From NCBI GenBank assembly GCA_016165875.1, contig JABBOT010000080.1, positions 12,256,980 through 12,320,979 on the forward strand: 64,000 nucleotides of DNA, in the 5' to 3' direction. Shown in pieces: positions 49,701 to 58,100 of the stretch (positions within the stretch are counted from its first letter, which is position 1; the number at the start of each line of letters is the position of its first letter). This DNA is from Acanthopleura granulata (taxonomy: Eukaryota > Mollusca > Polyplacophora > Chitonida > Chitonidae). The notes under the pieces are model-generated. The model was not told where the DNA came from. It worked only from the letters and a program-made list of their open reading frames with translations, and searched no databases. The position numbers and the translations under genes are program-made.

Positions 49701-51001
49701 TTTCCTTCATCTTTTTTAAGTAAGCAGACTTCATACTTCAGACCGTACTTTCGTTAAATGAGTGAACTAGCTGAGAGGAAAATTTTCGGGCATTATGTGC
49801 TATGCCAATTTCCACGGCAGTTCGGGCAATCTTAGCTCTCATCTCGTCATCATAGCTGTGATAGTCAACGAGCTTTTGTTTTCTGGGATTTTCTGCTATT
49901 ACATCTACAGCGTCGCTGGCAGCCTGAATGATCTCGGCCTCTTCTGGACTGACTGGTCTATGGATTCGGTAGACCAAGTCTTGGGAGGGTTTGTTAGGTT
50001 TATCCATTTCCACAAAGACATTTCCTTACGGTTCTAATTGACTATCTTATCGTGTGAAATAAGAATGATTGCTGTTGAGATCTACAGTGCCTTATATTTC
50101 TGAGAAATTTACTCACATCTGTCACAGTTCACTCAATGTTTCACTCACACTGCTACGCATGAGAATTAAACAGTGGGATTTATTTACATCACATTTAATC
50201 CTTCGTCGTCTCCCGGACGGAATGACACGAATATTTGCTCACAATATAGGTAAGGGCTTTACCTCATAAAGATGAACAGTCTTAAAAAGATTAAAAGCTT
50301 AGGAGGATTAACTTCCTTTTTGTCTGATCAAGTTACTGCATTGTATAGAATTTTTGTCACATCTTACAGGTACAAACAAGTTTAAATGATAACACTGTTA
50401 CTTGAATGCTTGAGTTGTTTTATTACTTGACGTTTCTGTATTGAAGTTTGATTTTCCTTTACCAGTTGTCAAAATATTCTGTTAGGATCTGCAAAAGCTG
50501 ATTCCTGCGAATGTGTCTTTTCACCAAATCCGCGAAAGTTTATGCCTGAGAATAAAAAGGCATTTACAGTATTGCAATTTTACGAGAGGACTAAAAATAA
50601 TAATAATAATAATCCGAGAGATTTCAAGAGGTGTCCCACACGGAATCTGTGTAGACCCCTAAAAATATTCCACAGTCATGGTGCACGACTAGTGCATGTG
50701 GTGATGGGAACCAAGGAATGTAGGAAGGAAGTCCTTTGAATCCACCACCGATAAAGTGTTCTACTTTCAGACATTTTAACATCACACCCAACCCAGTGTG
50801 AGAGTGAACTTGGAGAGACATGAACTATTCGTCAATGTTGTTGTTGTATCTTCCTCCTAAAGTTTCTCAGCTAAATACAGCTGTTCTCAATCGACGGATT
50901 GTGATCATAGTTTTGTCGAACAAATACGACTGACAGATCCAATTAAGTATATACTGTGCCTTACAGATAACAACAAATTTCTAGCATTACCTTTTACCCA
51001 T
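28722..51001 (-). CDS. UTP3: UTP3/SAS10 SSU-processome protein, 16 coding exons
   Basis: Nucleolar protein of the U3 snoRNP/small-subunit processome, needed for 18S rRNA maturation (family knowledge). Coding exons, in transcription order: 51001-50991, 47608-47455, 46714-46658, 43374-43230, 42530-42459, 41576-41455, 40455-40369, 39398-39342, 38517-38405, 36980-36884, 33478-33351, 31863-31740, 30971-30853, 30311-30212, 29188-29081, 28811-28722. All have GT/AG borders, phases agree, and they total 1584 nt (527 aa; human UTP3 is about 480). Recognition: acidic N-terminal half (QYDSDDERQ, VDQFH, VWGSRKSKYYG, DEQDFGLDSF); Sas10/Utp3/C1D domain near residues 205-305 (SPELLELIEDYV, YCVNISFYMMLKA); basic Sas10 C-terminal domain from about 455 (KRAITYQIAKNKGLTPHRKK, NPRVKHRMKYRKAKIRRKG, GELSGIRAGVKRSIRLK, stop). 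The start is the ATG of an 11-nt first coding exon, the only upstream MGK with a donor in matching phase. Confidence 0.93.
29405..29506 (-). mobile_element. SINE family A fragment in UTP3 intron 14
   Basis: TATTTATTTACTTGATTGGA then TTTTACGCCGTACTCAAGAC, CTTATACAACAGCGG. Confidence 0.8.
30411..30436. repeat. T8-G18 homopolymer tract in UTP3 intron 13
   Basis: Eight T followed by 18 consecutive G on the + strand. The transcribed pre-mRNA would be C-rich; the G strand could form a quadruplex. Length uncertain because of sequencing error. Confidence 0.9.
32575..32990. repeat. About 170-bp degenerate tandem repeat in UTP3 intron 11
   Basis: Blocks such as CATCATCACA...TATGTATCCAC recur at about 32731 and 32901, and GGTTACCA..CAACTG-type blocks recur with the same spacing. 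About 2.5 copies; a weaker relative may lie near 32220-32350. Confidence 0.6.
33513..33780 (-). mobile_element. SINE family A copy in UTP3 intron 10
   Basis: Near full length: TTTATTTACTGGATTGGTTT, GCCAGCATTTTGATGAGAGG, GAGCTGGGTTTGAATTCACA, TTATGGAGGCCCC. Confidence 0.85.
35055..35660. repeat. Foldback-type dispersed repeat in UTP3 intron 10
   Basis: The left part (35095-35130, TCTGAATTCGAAGTTGATGG) is the reverse complement of 35519-35550. The right 190 bp (35468-35660) recurs at about 51632-51815 in the same orientation (GAAAATGA.A.TGAAATGGG, CCATC.ACTTCGA.TT.GGA, GAGTCCATCTAGAT.GACT). Confidence 0.7.
35619..35745. repeat. 40-bp x3 tandem repeat in UTP3 intron 10
   Basis: CAGAGTCCATCTAGATAGAC then TGTGCTACACCCAGCCAACC, three essentially identical units, at the end of a longer dispersed repeat (about 35,055-35,660). 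The near identity points to recent expansion. Confidence 0.9.
36972..37690 (-). repeat. 27-bp minisatellite ending on the UTP3 exon 10 acceptor
   Basis: About 26 units of consensus (+ strand) GAACAATGGCTGAGG then CAGGAATATATA. On the - strand each unit reads TATTCCTGCCTCAG followed by CCATTGTTC, a polypyrimidine/AG acceptor look-alike. The last, most divergent unit (36972-36998) is in register: 18 nt of intron ending in TTTCAG plus the first 9 nt of exon 10, 18/27 identical to its neighbour. The period is a multiple of three, so long meaningless open frames appear on both strands. Confidence 0.88.
38155..38426 (-). repeat. 22-bp tandem array containing the UTP3 exon 9 donor
   Basis: On the - strand the unit is the last 17 nt of exon 9 (TTCAGCCTGTATCTCAA) plus GTAAG of its donor. 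Seven clear copies run from about 38277 to 38426, with more decayed units down to about 38155. The exon-proximal copy is the authentic junction (donor at 38404). Confidence 0.88.
39465..39690. mobile_element. Repeat family C copy in UTP3 intron 7
   Basis: TTATTTGATTATTGTTTAAT, CCACCTTTGGCAAGTCACTG, GATAAGTGGTCTTTAGTGAA then CATTCAACTATGC. Confidence 0.7.
40095..40345. repeat. 37-bp minisatellite in UTP3 intron 7
   Basis: About 6-7 degenerate units of GTGGAATACCATTTTCACAT then CAGTGGTATTGAGAAAT. It begins about 25 nt past the exon 7 donor (in transcription sense) but shares no sequence with the exon. Confidence 0.85.
40940..41362. repeat. 28-bp minisatellite in UTP3 intron 6
   Basis: About 15 units of CACTGACAAGCATCTCCAGT then GCATACCA/T, over 90% identical, in 40940-41362. 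Unlike the arrays at exons 9 and 10, the unit does not match a neighbouring exon end. Spurious open frames on the - strand come from the array. Confidence 0.93.
41900..42050. mobile_element. Repeat family C fragment in UTP3 intron 5
   Basis: GACTGCTGCTTAATCCCATA, AAAGAATGTCTCACTC, ACTTTTGGCATCTTAATGAT. Confidence 0.5.
42622..42872 (-). mobile_element. SINE family A copy in UTP3 intron 4
   Basis: ATTTATTTATTTGATTGATG, CGCCGTACTCAAAAATATTT, GTGGGAGGAAACTGTGCAAA, ending GACTGAGCCTATGAGACCCC. Confidence 0.85.
45112..45164. repeat. Perfect 16-bp hairpin in UTP3 intron 3
   Basis: ATGTCAGTGGTGTAAC (45112-45127) and its exact complement (45149-45164), 21-nt loop. The same motif recurs at about 44764 (GATGTCAGTGGTGTTAC) and, inverted and diverged, near 45169. 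Confidence 0.88.
45328..45832 (-). pseudogene. Possible protein relic in UTP3 intron 3 (unidentified)
   Basis: Adjoining reverse-strand frames read NCDGHACECGQKVGPMCQAC then HTDYHRK and, further on, MCKADRKSRNEMYKCLFRRL. The Cys/His spacing could be a zinc-ribbon-like relic of a mobile element, but no family is recognised and the frames are broken. Confidence 0.2.
46840..47172 (-). mobile_element. SINE family B copy in UTP3 intron 2
   Basis: TGGGTTTTACATCATACTGA, CCAGTAACATACTGACACTA, GCACCAAGCGAGGCAGCAAC, ending AGGCCACCGAGGTGG, the complement of a tRNA-like 5' end. Confidence 0.85.
47455..47608 (-). CDS. UTP3: UTP3 coding exon 2 with tandem acceptors
   Basis: Encodes the SKGKRQPSRTVVQYDSDDER and EEFLHDEVDQFHLNKDK segments, the conserved N-terminal acidic region of Sas10. 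There are two usable AG acceptors 6 nt apart (exon start 47608 or 47602). Both keep the frame and differ by two residues (SHRSKG versus RSKG). It ends in phase 0 with donor GTAGTA. Confidence 0.88.
48885..50571 (-). mobile_element. TA-flanked DNA transposon, pogo/Tc1-like, inside UTP3 intron 1
   Basis: Inverted terminal repeats: the left end reads TA-CTGTAAATGTCTTTTTAT and the right end is the complement of TA-CTGTAAATGCCTTTTTAT. Similarity extends about 45 nt inward and includes a shared GCGGATTT block. A TA dinucleotide outside each end fits the TA target-site duplication of the IS630/Tc1/mariner/pogo superfamily. A broken transposase fills the interior. About 1.7 kb, same strand as the host gene. 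Confidence 0.8.
49126..50013 (-). pseudogene. Decayed DDE transposase, truncated and frameshifted
   Basis: The N-terminal piece (50013-49738) ends in a helix-turn-helix-like segment (IARTAVEIGIAHNARKFSSQ, then FNESTV). The middle piece (49591-49385) includes VMAAAEGIILKQDK. A frameshift near 49440 leads to a third piece (49443-49126) with LLINWDQGGLSMVPV, which I read as the first catalytic Asp region of a DDE_1-type transposase of the sort common in mollusc and cnidarian genomes. In-frame stops separate the pieces and most of the catalytic domain is missing. Not functional. The family comes from motif recall; pogo versus a related group is unsettled. Confidence 0.78.
50991..51001 (-). CDS. 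UTP3: UTP3 coding exon 1 (11 nt, start codon)
   Basis: ATG GGT AAA AG followed by the donor GTAATG. It joins exon 2 in phase and gives MGK-S/R-, as expected for the short basic N-terminus of the family. Only three codons and two bases lie here, so gene predictors could easily miss it. It sits 3.4 kb upstream of exon 2, with a transposon in between. The 5' untranslated sequence continues to higher coordinates; its start is not defined. Confidence 0.75.
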
Positions 51002-52106
51002 TGTCGGAACACTGAGTTCGGTGCCTTGGCATTTAAATTTTAGTACTATCCCAAGCAGGTTGATAGTCCATGTGCTTGTGAAATGTGGATAGTGGAACTC
51101 TTTTGTATCGGAGGTAGAAATGTTGGTCGGCGAGATTTGGCGAGACAAAAGTACTGTTGTAGCAACGGCGTGAGAGTTGTAAATTAAGCGAACTCTTGTA
51201 AAACTGTTCCATCGTGTAACTGCTTTGTGAGTATGACTTACTGTTTTAGACTTAAACAGTATTTATGACAAATCGTTTCTATGCAGACAAGAATTGATGA
51301 CATGCGTTTGTCTTTCAGGCGTAATAGACCTAAGAACTATTGTTAGCTGTCCAATTTTCGTTACACGATTGAATCTCGTAATTCTGTTTTTAATGCCTGT
51401 CACCTGTAAAGCTTACCAATGTGTTGCTTAAAATGGGTTCAAGCCAGCAAAATTTCAGTCAGTGATGGCTACATTTTCATTTTTTTTTTGTGTATGTATC
51501 GATTTATCGATAGAGTTCAAGTCTAATCTTAGTCCACTAAATTGACTCAAGGTGTAATTTTAAAATTCTAATGTGACGACAAGGTTGCAAGTTAATTAGT
51601 TTCATCAGTGACGGTAGTAAATGAAGACAGGATTTGAGATTTAACTGGAAAATGATATTGAAATGGGGTAAAAAAGGTGAGATGGAGTGCCACTTGGTTC
51701 CATCGACTTCGAGTTCGGATATCTGCGCCAATTTTTTGAGGACTGGTGATGAATTTAAGGTAGCAATGAATGTCAGAATTTTAAAATAACACCCTGAGTC
51801 CATCTAGATGGACTAAACTTGAACTCTAGATTGACTAGTCTGGTTCAAGATTGCACGGGCATTGGAATTTACATTACAAATGACGTGGTCATATTTAGAC
51901 ACTACCTAGACAATAAAATCTTTATGTTCTGTAGTCAGCAATGATCAGCCAAGGGGACTGCATAGCACAGGAATTTAAAAACGCATAATAAAAAGAACAC
52001 TTTTCAGTTGCAGTAGTATGTATGCACAGATGTACCTGTACCAATTTCTTTGATATTTGCATGGTTCCTAACTTCAAACAATTACTGATGGTGAGTCTGT
52101 TTCGCA
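51002..52106. promoter_or_regulatory. Divergent promoter region UTP3 / LRRC34
   Basis: 1.1 kb separates the UTP3 start codon (51001, leftward) from the acceptor before the LRRC34 start (52123, rightward). There is no clear TATA box near either start. An RFX X-box-like element GTTGTAGCAAC lies near 51156. A degenerate dispersed repeat occupies about 51632-51815. The transcription starts and any LRRC34 leader exon are not resolved; 51,080-51,200 is the likeliest core. Confidence 0.5.
51632..51815. repeat. Copy of the intron 10 dispersed repeat, upstream of LRRC34
   Basis: About 75% similar to 35468-35660 over the whole stretch, including the GAGTCCATCTAGATGGACT end. Lies between the divergent UTP3 and LRRC34 starts. 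Confidence 0.7.
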
Positions 52107-52122
52107 GCCTTGACCTGTCAAA

Positions 52123-55100
52123 ATGAGTGACATTTTTGCCACCTGTGAGCGCTATGAGTCCACCTGCAAACTACTGGATGTACAACCAAATACCTATGTC
52201 AAAAAGATGCTAGAGAGGAAAAAGCGAGATGAAATAGCGTAAGTGTATACATTGTTGTAAAAGATGGTTGCACAGCAAGGCAATATACTACTACGACACC
52301 GTTACTGGGCAGAAAACATCTCAAGAGTACCCACACAATTTTTAACATTGTGGTAAAGCACAGCTGTCATGTCTGGTGTCCTTGGCATAATTTTCCAGTG
52401 GTGTTTGTACTATGGTAGCATGAAAACACCCTGCCACAAGGGGACACAGTATATGCATTCTAAAGACTCCTTGTTGTGATATAACTGAAAATTTGTTTAT
52501 TTACTTGATTGGTGTTTTACACCATACTCAAGAATATTTCACTTACACGACAGCGGCCACCATTATGGTGGGAGGAAACCAGACGGAGCCCAGTGGAAAT
52601 CCACGACCACCCGCAGGTTGCTGGCAGACCTTCCCATGTTTGGTCAGAGAGGAAGCCAGCATTAGCTGAACTTGAACTCACCGGGACCGCATTGGTGGAA
52701 GGCTTCTGGGTCATTACACTGTTCTAGCACGCTAACCAACTGAACTACGAATGCCCCTGTAACTGAAAATTGTTGAGTATGACATAAAACTCAAGCATAC
52801 ATACATACACAACTGCACAGCACCACAATTACTGAACAGTTTCAGTACAGTTCCACTGACAAAGCCATAGTGAAATTAACAACATATAATCAATTCACAT
52901 TCATACAGGAAAGCGTTCAGCTGTTTTTTGGGTTTGTTTTTTCCTCTTGCCCTAATATGTCTCAGTTTTAACCACTGATTACTGTTGCTCATTATTTATA
53001 TGTAGCACGTACAGGCATTTACTACTGTTAATTTATCATCTGTCGATGATAAGACTCTGATGCTTCACTGAACTATTGTACTGGTATTATGACAGCTCCT
53101 TTCGCTGATGTGATGATTTTTTTTTTCTTTCAGTGGAAACACAGAAGGGTAATGTATTATATATTTATCCAAAGAAAATGCATCAAAGAAGTACTGTTAA
53201 ATATATATTTGTATAGTGTATATTCCTAAGTACATTTACAATGTAAACTGCCAATGAAATAAGTGAATGAGTCAATCAACATTAGCATAAATGTATTGTA
53301 GAATTATAATGTGGCTTATGTTTTTCAGCGAAGAATTCCCAGATGTATAGTATGTACACGTTTGTGTTAAATTTTATGCATGCCTGAAGAATGGGGTTTT
53401 TTTTTCTGTTTTTGTTTTTTTCAAGTATCAATTTCTCTGTTGTTTTTAAGTTGCTTGTTGCTTTTTTCTGTTGATTTACATTTTTTTTTTTTTTTTTTCC
53501 TTTTTTGGCCCTCCATCATTCAAATAACATGGCTGTTATATGCTTCAAATTATACACCTGCAGGAATTTCCAAAGCTGTTTTACCTGGCTGTTTCACATG
53601 GCATTCAATAAAGTATGCTGCAGATATTAATAAAGCTGCACATCCCAAGCACAGGAATATGACAAGATTTGTGCATTTCGTTACTACCAGCTTAGTAACA
53701 ATTGCAGAACCATTCCCAGATGTGTAGATTTAAGATGAAAACAGGTTTAGGTTGATGAAAAATGGACATGTGTTGCGGCCGATAGTATAATAAATATTGA
53801 TACTGTAGTACCCAACCTATATTGTATCACTTCATGACCGATGTTGTCACACTGATCGATGCTTTTGTAAAAGTGACTGATAATGTTCAAAACTTCTCTG
53901 TGCAGTTCTGCATTATTGGTAAAAAGTTATTACAGAATCAGTTTGAAAAGTAGTTACTACAACTGTCAATAAAAATTGACTACAGTATCGGTTGAAAAAT
54001 TTCAACATGATTGCTTATTTTTACAGCAGTATCAGATGCTGTAACATTAGTGGTCAAAAAATGATACAAAATTCGTACTTACTACATTATGATTGGCATC
54101 AACATGAGTATATCATAATTTTTTTCTGGATTGTGTCTTTATATTGCTCAACTATTTTGGTTCAGGAAAACTTTTGAAGATTTTGGTTTGCACATGTTTT
54201 TATCAAAAGAGCATATATATATGTATATAACATTATATGTAGTATACTGACATTCCTACTTGTTTATGCCCTTGTAGCGGGTCGTCAGCGACCATGTATT
54301 TGTACCTGGCTGGCAACAATAAGCTTTTGACGGAGACTCGTTTGGGAGATAAGGACATGGAGGTGTTGTGTGAGGCGCTAATGAGCAACCTCTATGTTAC
54401 AACGCTCGACCTCCGCTTCAACAACATCACAGACAAAGGGGCAGAACACATTGCTAACCTCCTGAAGGTAAGCTGAACACATTGCTTACCTCCTGAAGGT
54501 AAGCTGAACACATTGCTAACCTCCTGAAGGTAAGCTGCAGCAGTTACTCAGTTTAAGGACTTTAGATATTAAGACAGTGGCATGGTGTTGTCGGGTATGC
54601 TTTGAAAATTTTGAATGCAGTATTGAAATGCCCAAAAGTTTTGCCCATGACTAAAATTGTGCATTTATCTTACTGTACAGAAAAAAAATGTAAGTTTCAG
54701 CAATAAAATCAATATTTTATATTTATTTGACCCTAAAACCTGCAATTTTTTCAACCAAAGTTTAGGTCAATTACAGTACTGTATCGGTCCTGGACTTGTG
54801 GTCTAAACTGACAAACTTCCTGACATGAAGCCTTATCTGAGGTAGCAGATGCTGAATTTCATACAGAAATTCATTGGCACCTAGCTTAATTGTAGGCTAA
54901 ATTGTAACATGTAGTCTGAATGTTTGATTTGGAATAAGCTGTCAACTTAAGCACTTTAATAGGGTAATGTCTGGCAAAACATAATTTAAATCATAATTGG
55001 ACTTCTTGTCATTTCACATGAAATTAACTTGCTTTAACAACAGTACTGACAGAAAGATAGGGATTTCTTGGTTTGATTTTTTTTTTCTTTATTGCATGCT

Positions 55101-58100
55101 TACAGGAGAATGTGGCAATTACAGAGCTTAATTTAATGTGTAATGACCTGACAGAGGTGGGAGCAGCTTACCTGGCAGAGGCTCTACAGGTGAGGGTTAT
55201 AATGAGTGTGCTTCTGGTAATATGATGATGATGTGTGATGACCTGACAGATGTGGGAGCAGCTTACCCGGCAGAGGCTCTACAGGTGAGGGTTATAATGA
55301 GTGTGCTTCTGGTAATATAGTCATGATGTGTGATGACCTGACAGATGTGGGAGCAGCTTACCCGGTGGAGGCTCTACAGGTGAGGGTTATAATGAGTGTG
55401 CTTCTGGTAATATAGTCATGATGTGTGATGACCTGACAGATGTGGGAGCAGCTTACCCGGTGGAGGCTCTACAGGTGAGGGTTATAATGAGTGTGCTTCT
55501 GGTAATATAGTCATGATGTGTGATGACCAGACAGAGGTGGGAGCAGCTTACCCGATGGAGGCTCTATAGGTGAGGGTTGTAATGAGTGTGCTTCTGGTAA
55601 TGTGGTCATGATGTGTGATGACCAGACAGAGGTGGGTGCAGCTTACCCGATGGAGGCTCTACAGGTGAGGGTTATAATGAGTGTGCTTCTGGTAATATAA
55701 TGATGATGTGTGATGACCGGACAGAGATGGGAACAGCTTACCTGGCAGAGGCTTTCAGGTGAGGGTTGTAATGGGTGTGCTTCTGGTAATATGATGATGA
55801 TGTGTGATGACCTGACAGAGGTGGGAGCAGCTAACCCAGCAGAGGCTCTTCAGGTGAGGGTTATAATGAGTGTGCTCCTGGTAATATAGTCATGATGTGT
55901 GATGACCAGACAGATGTGGGAGCAGCTAACCCGATGGAGGCTCTACAGGTGAGGGTTATAAGGAGTGTGCTTCTGGTAATATGATGATGATATGTGATGA
56001 CCAGAGAGAGGTGGGAGCAGCTTTCCTGGCGGAGGCTCTACAGGTGAGGGTTATAATGAGTGTGCTTCTGGTAATATGATGATGATGTGTGATGACCTGA
56101 CAGAGGTGAGAGCAGCTTACCTGGTGGAGGCTCTACAGGTGAGGGTTATAATGATTGTTCTTCTGGTAATATGATGATGATGTGTGATGACCTGACAGAG
56201 GTGGGAGCAGCTTACCTGGTGGAGGCTCTACAGGTGAGGGTTATAATGAGTGGGCTTCTGGTAATATAGTCATGATGTGTGATGACCAGACAGAGGTGGG
56301 AGCAGCTAACCCGATGGAGGCTCTACAGGTGAGGGTTATAATGAGTGTGCTTCTAGTAATATAGTCATGATGTGTGATGACCAGACAGATGTGGGAGCAG
56401 CTTACCTGGCAGAGGCTTTCAGGTGAGGGTTGTAATGAGTGTGCTTCTGGTAATGTGGTCATGATGTGTGATGACCAGACAGAGGTGGGGACAGCTTACC
56501 TGGCGGAGGCTCTACAGGTGAGGGTTATAATGAGTGTGTTTCTGGTAATATAGTCATGATGTGTGATGACCGGACTGAGGCTGAGGTGCTTCCGATAATA
56601 TAGATCGTCAGGTAACTGGTTTTCCAAGTTTTCCAGCAACTTTAGCCCAGACTGCAGTCATGTAAGGGAAAAGTTCTTGATCTTGACGGGATTGAAATAT
56701 TGGCTTTTCTTCAGATATCATATGACACCTGTCCTAAATTTTCCCCACTGCTATCGATTTCTTATTGAACACATCTGTCTCGGGACATTATACTCCTTTC
56801 ATTTGCAAGCAAATACAATTCTGTAGCTAAAAACGGTAAGCTGTAGGCATGGGTTTGATATGCTGCCATCCAGCCCATAAAAGATTCAGAAATTTCCAAA
56901 CAATAGTGTGATAAAACAGACTTGTCACATGCTACAGGTAACTTTTGGGCTCACCGCCTGTCACTCACATTACCTGGTTATCAGGTTTGGTTGGACTTGC
57001 CTACTACCTCAATTTCTGTTAATCAGTATAATCAACATAATCCAAATTTTGTTTTTGTTATCATTTAATCAGTGACAGTTACATATATTTTTGTTGGCAG
57101 GAGAATAAAGTATTGCTGTCCATCCGATTAAATGGAAACAAGATAGGTAACAAAGGAGGGATGTACTTTGCTCAGGCACTGCAGATTAACTCAACATTGG
57201 AAAGCTTGGACCTGGCTGAGACCGACTTGGTAAGTCTGGGATGTTTTAACTTACACCTGTTGTCTTGTACAACGGGGTACTGTCAGTATCATGTGCATGC
57301 ACAACTTATTTGATAATAATGTAAATTAACCACCTTTTCAAAAGTGGGTCAATTCTGGTCAAGCTGTCCAAAATTGTCTTAGCCCAATTTGTTTAAATTA
57401 AATTTATTTTGTTTTTATACTGCAAAAAATTGCTAAATGCCTGTCCCTGTGGCAGTGTTTTGCTTAGTTAACATTAATATTTTTGCAACACAGTCACACT
57501 TGTAGACAGGTGATTCTTTGTTGTCTAAGTTTTAATGAGCTGCCAGTAGTCTTGTTTCAGGAGAAAAGAAGACTGATCTTTAAATTTATTAAGGGGGGTA
57601 TGGTATAATTGAAGTATCCTTAAAATCATAATTATTAATAGTATGTTGTTGTATTTCGCTATGCTTTAGGGCTTGGCGACATGATATATTCAGGAGTCAC
57701 GTAACATCAGCTTTCAGAAGTTTAATAAAATCAGATAAATAGCTGTACACAGTGGCGATGTACACTGTGCTGGTACATGATTATCTCCCTTTAGCTTGAC
57801 TTAAGGCTTATCTCCCTTGAGTGAGATTTGTCCAATTCTGTTGAATCGGTAATGTTTTCACTTTTTTCTGTCTAACCCACAGACCATTGAGAGCATAATA
57901 GCCCTGGTCACTGTTCTACACAACAACAAGGCACTTAAATGTCTGAACGTGAACAGACCTATCCTGTTCACACATCAAGAGGAAACTACCGTCCACTTTT
58001 CCAAGCTTCTTAAAGTAAGGTTTTATCGTTGTAATTTTATTTTTCCGTTTCCTTTTAACAGGTGGAATGGTAAGTTTCCCTAAATTTGACTTTGTGGTAA

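Noticed and set aside
50542..50739. Forward frame overlapping the right transposon end
   Set aside because: Crosses the inverted terminal repeat and includes an (AAT)n run; no homology.
55190..56580. The array units as additional true LRR exons
   Set aside because: Units lack a convincing acceptor before the exonic part and would not restore a complete LRR; the phase-correct next exon is at 57101.
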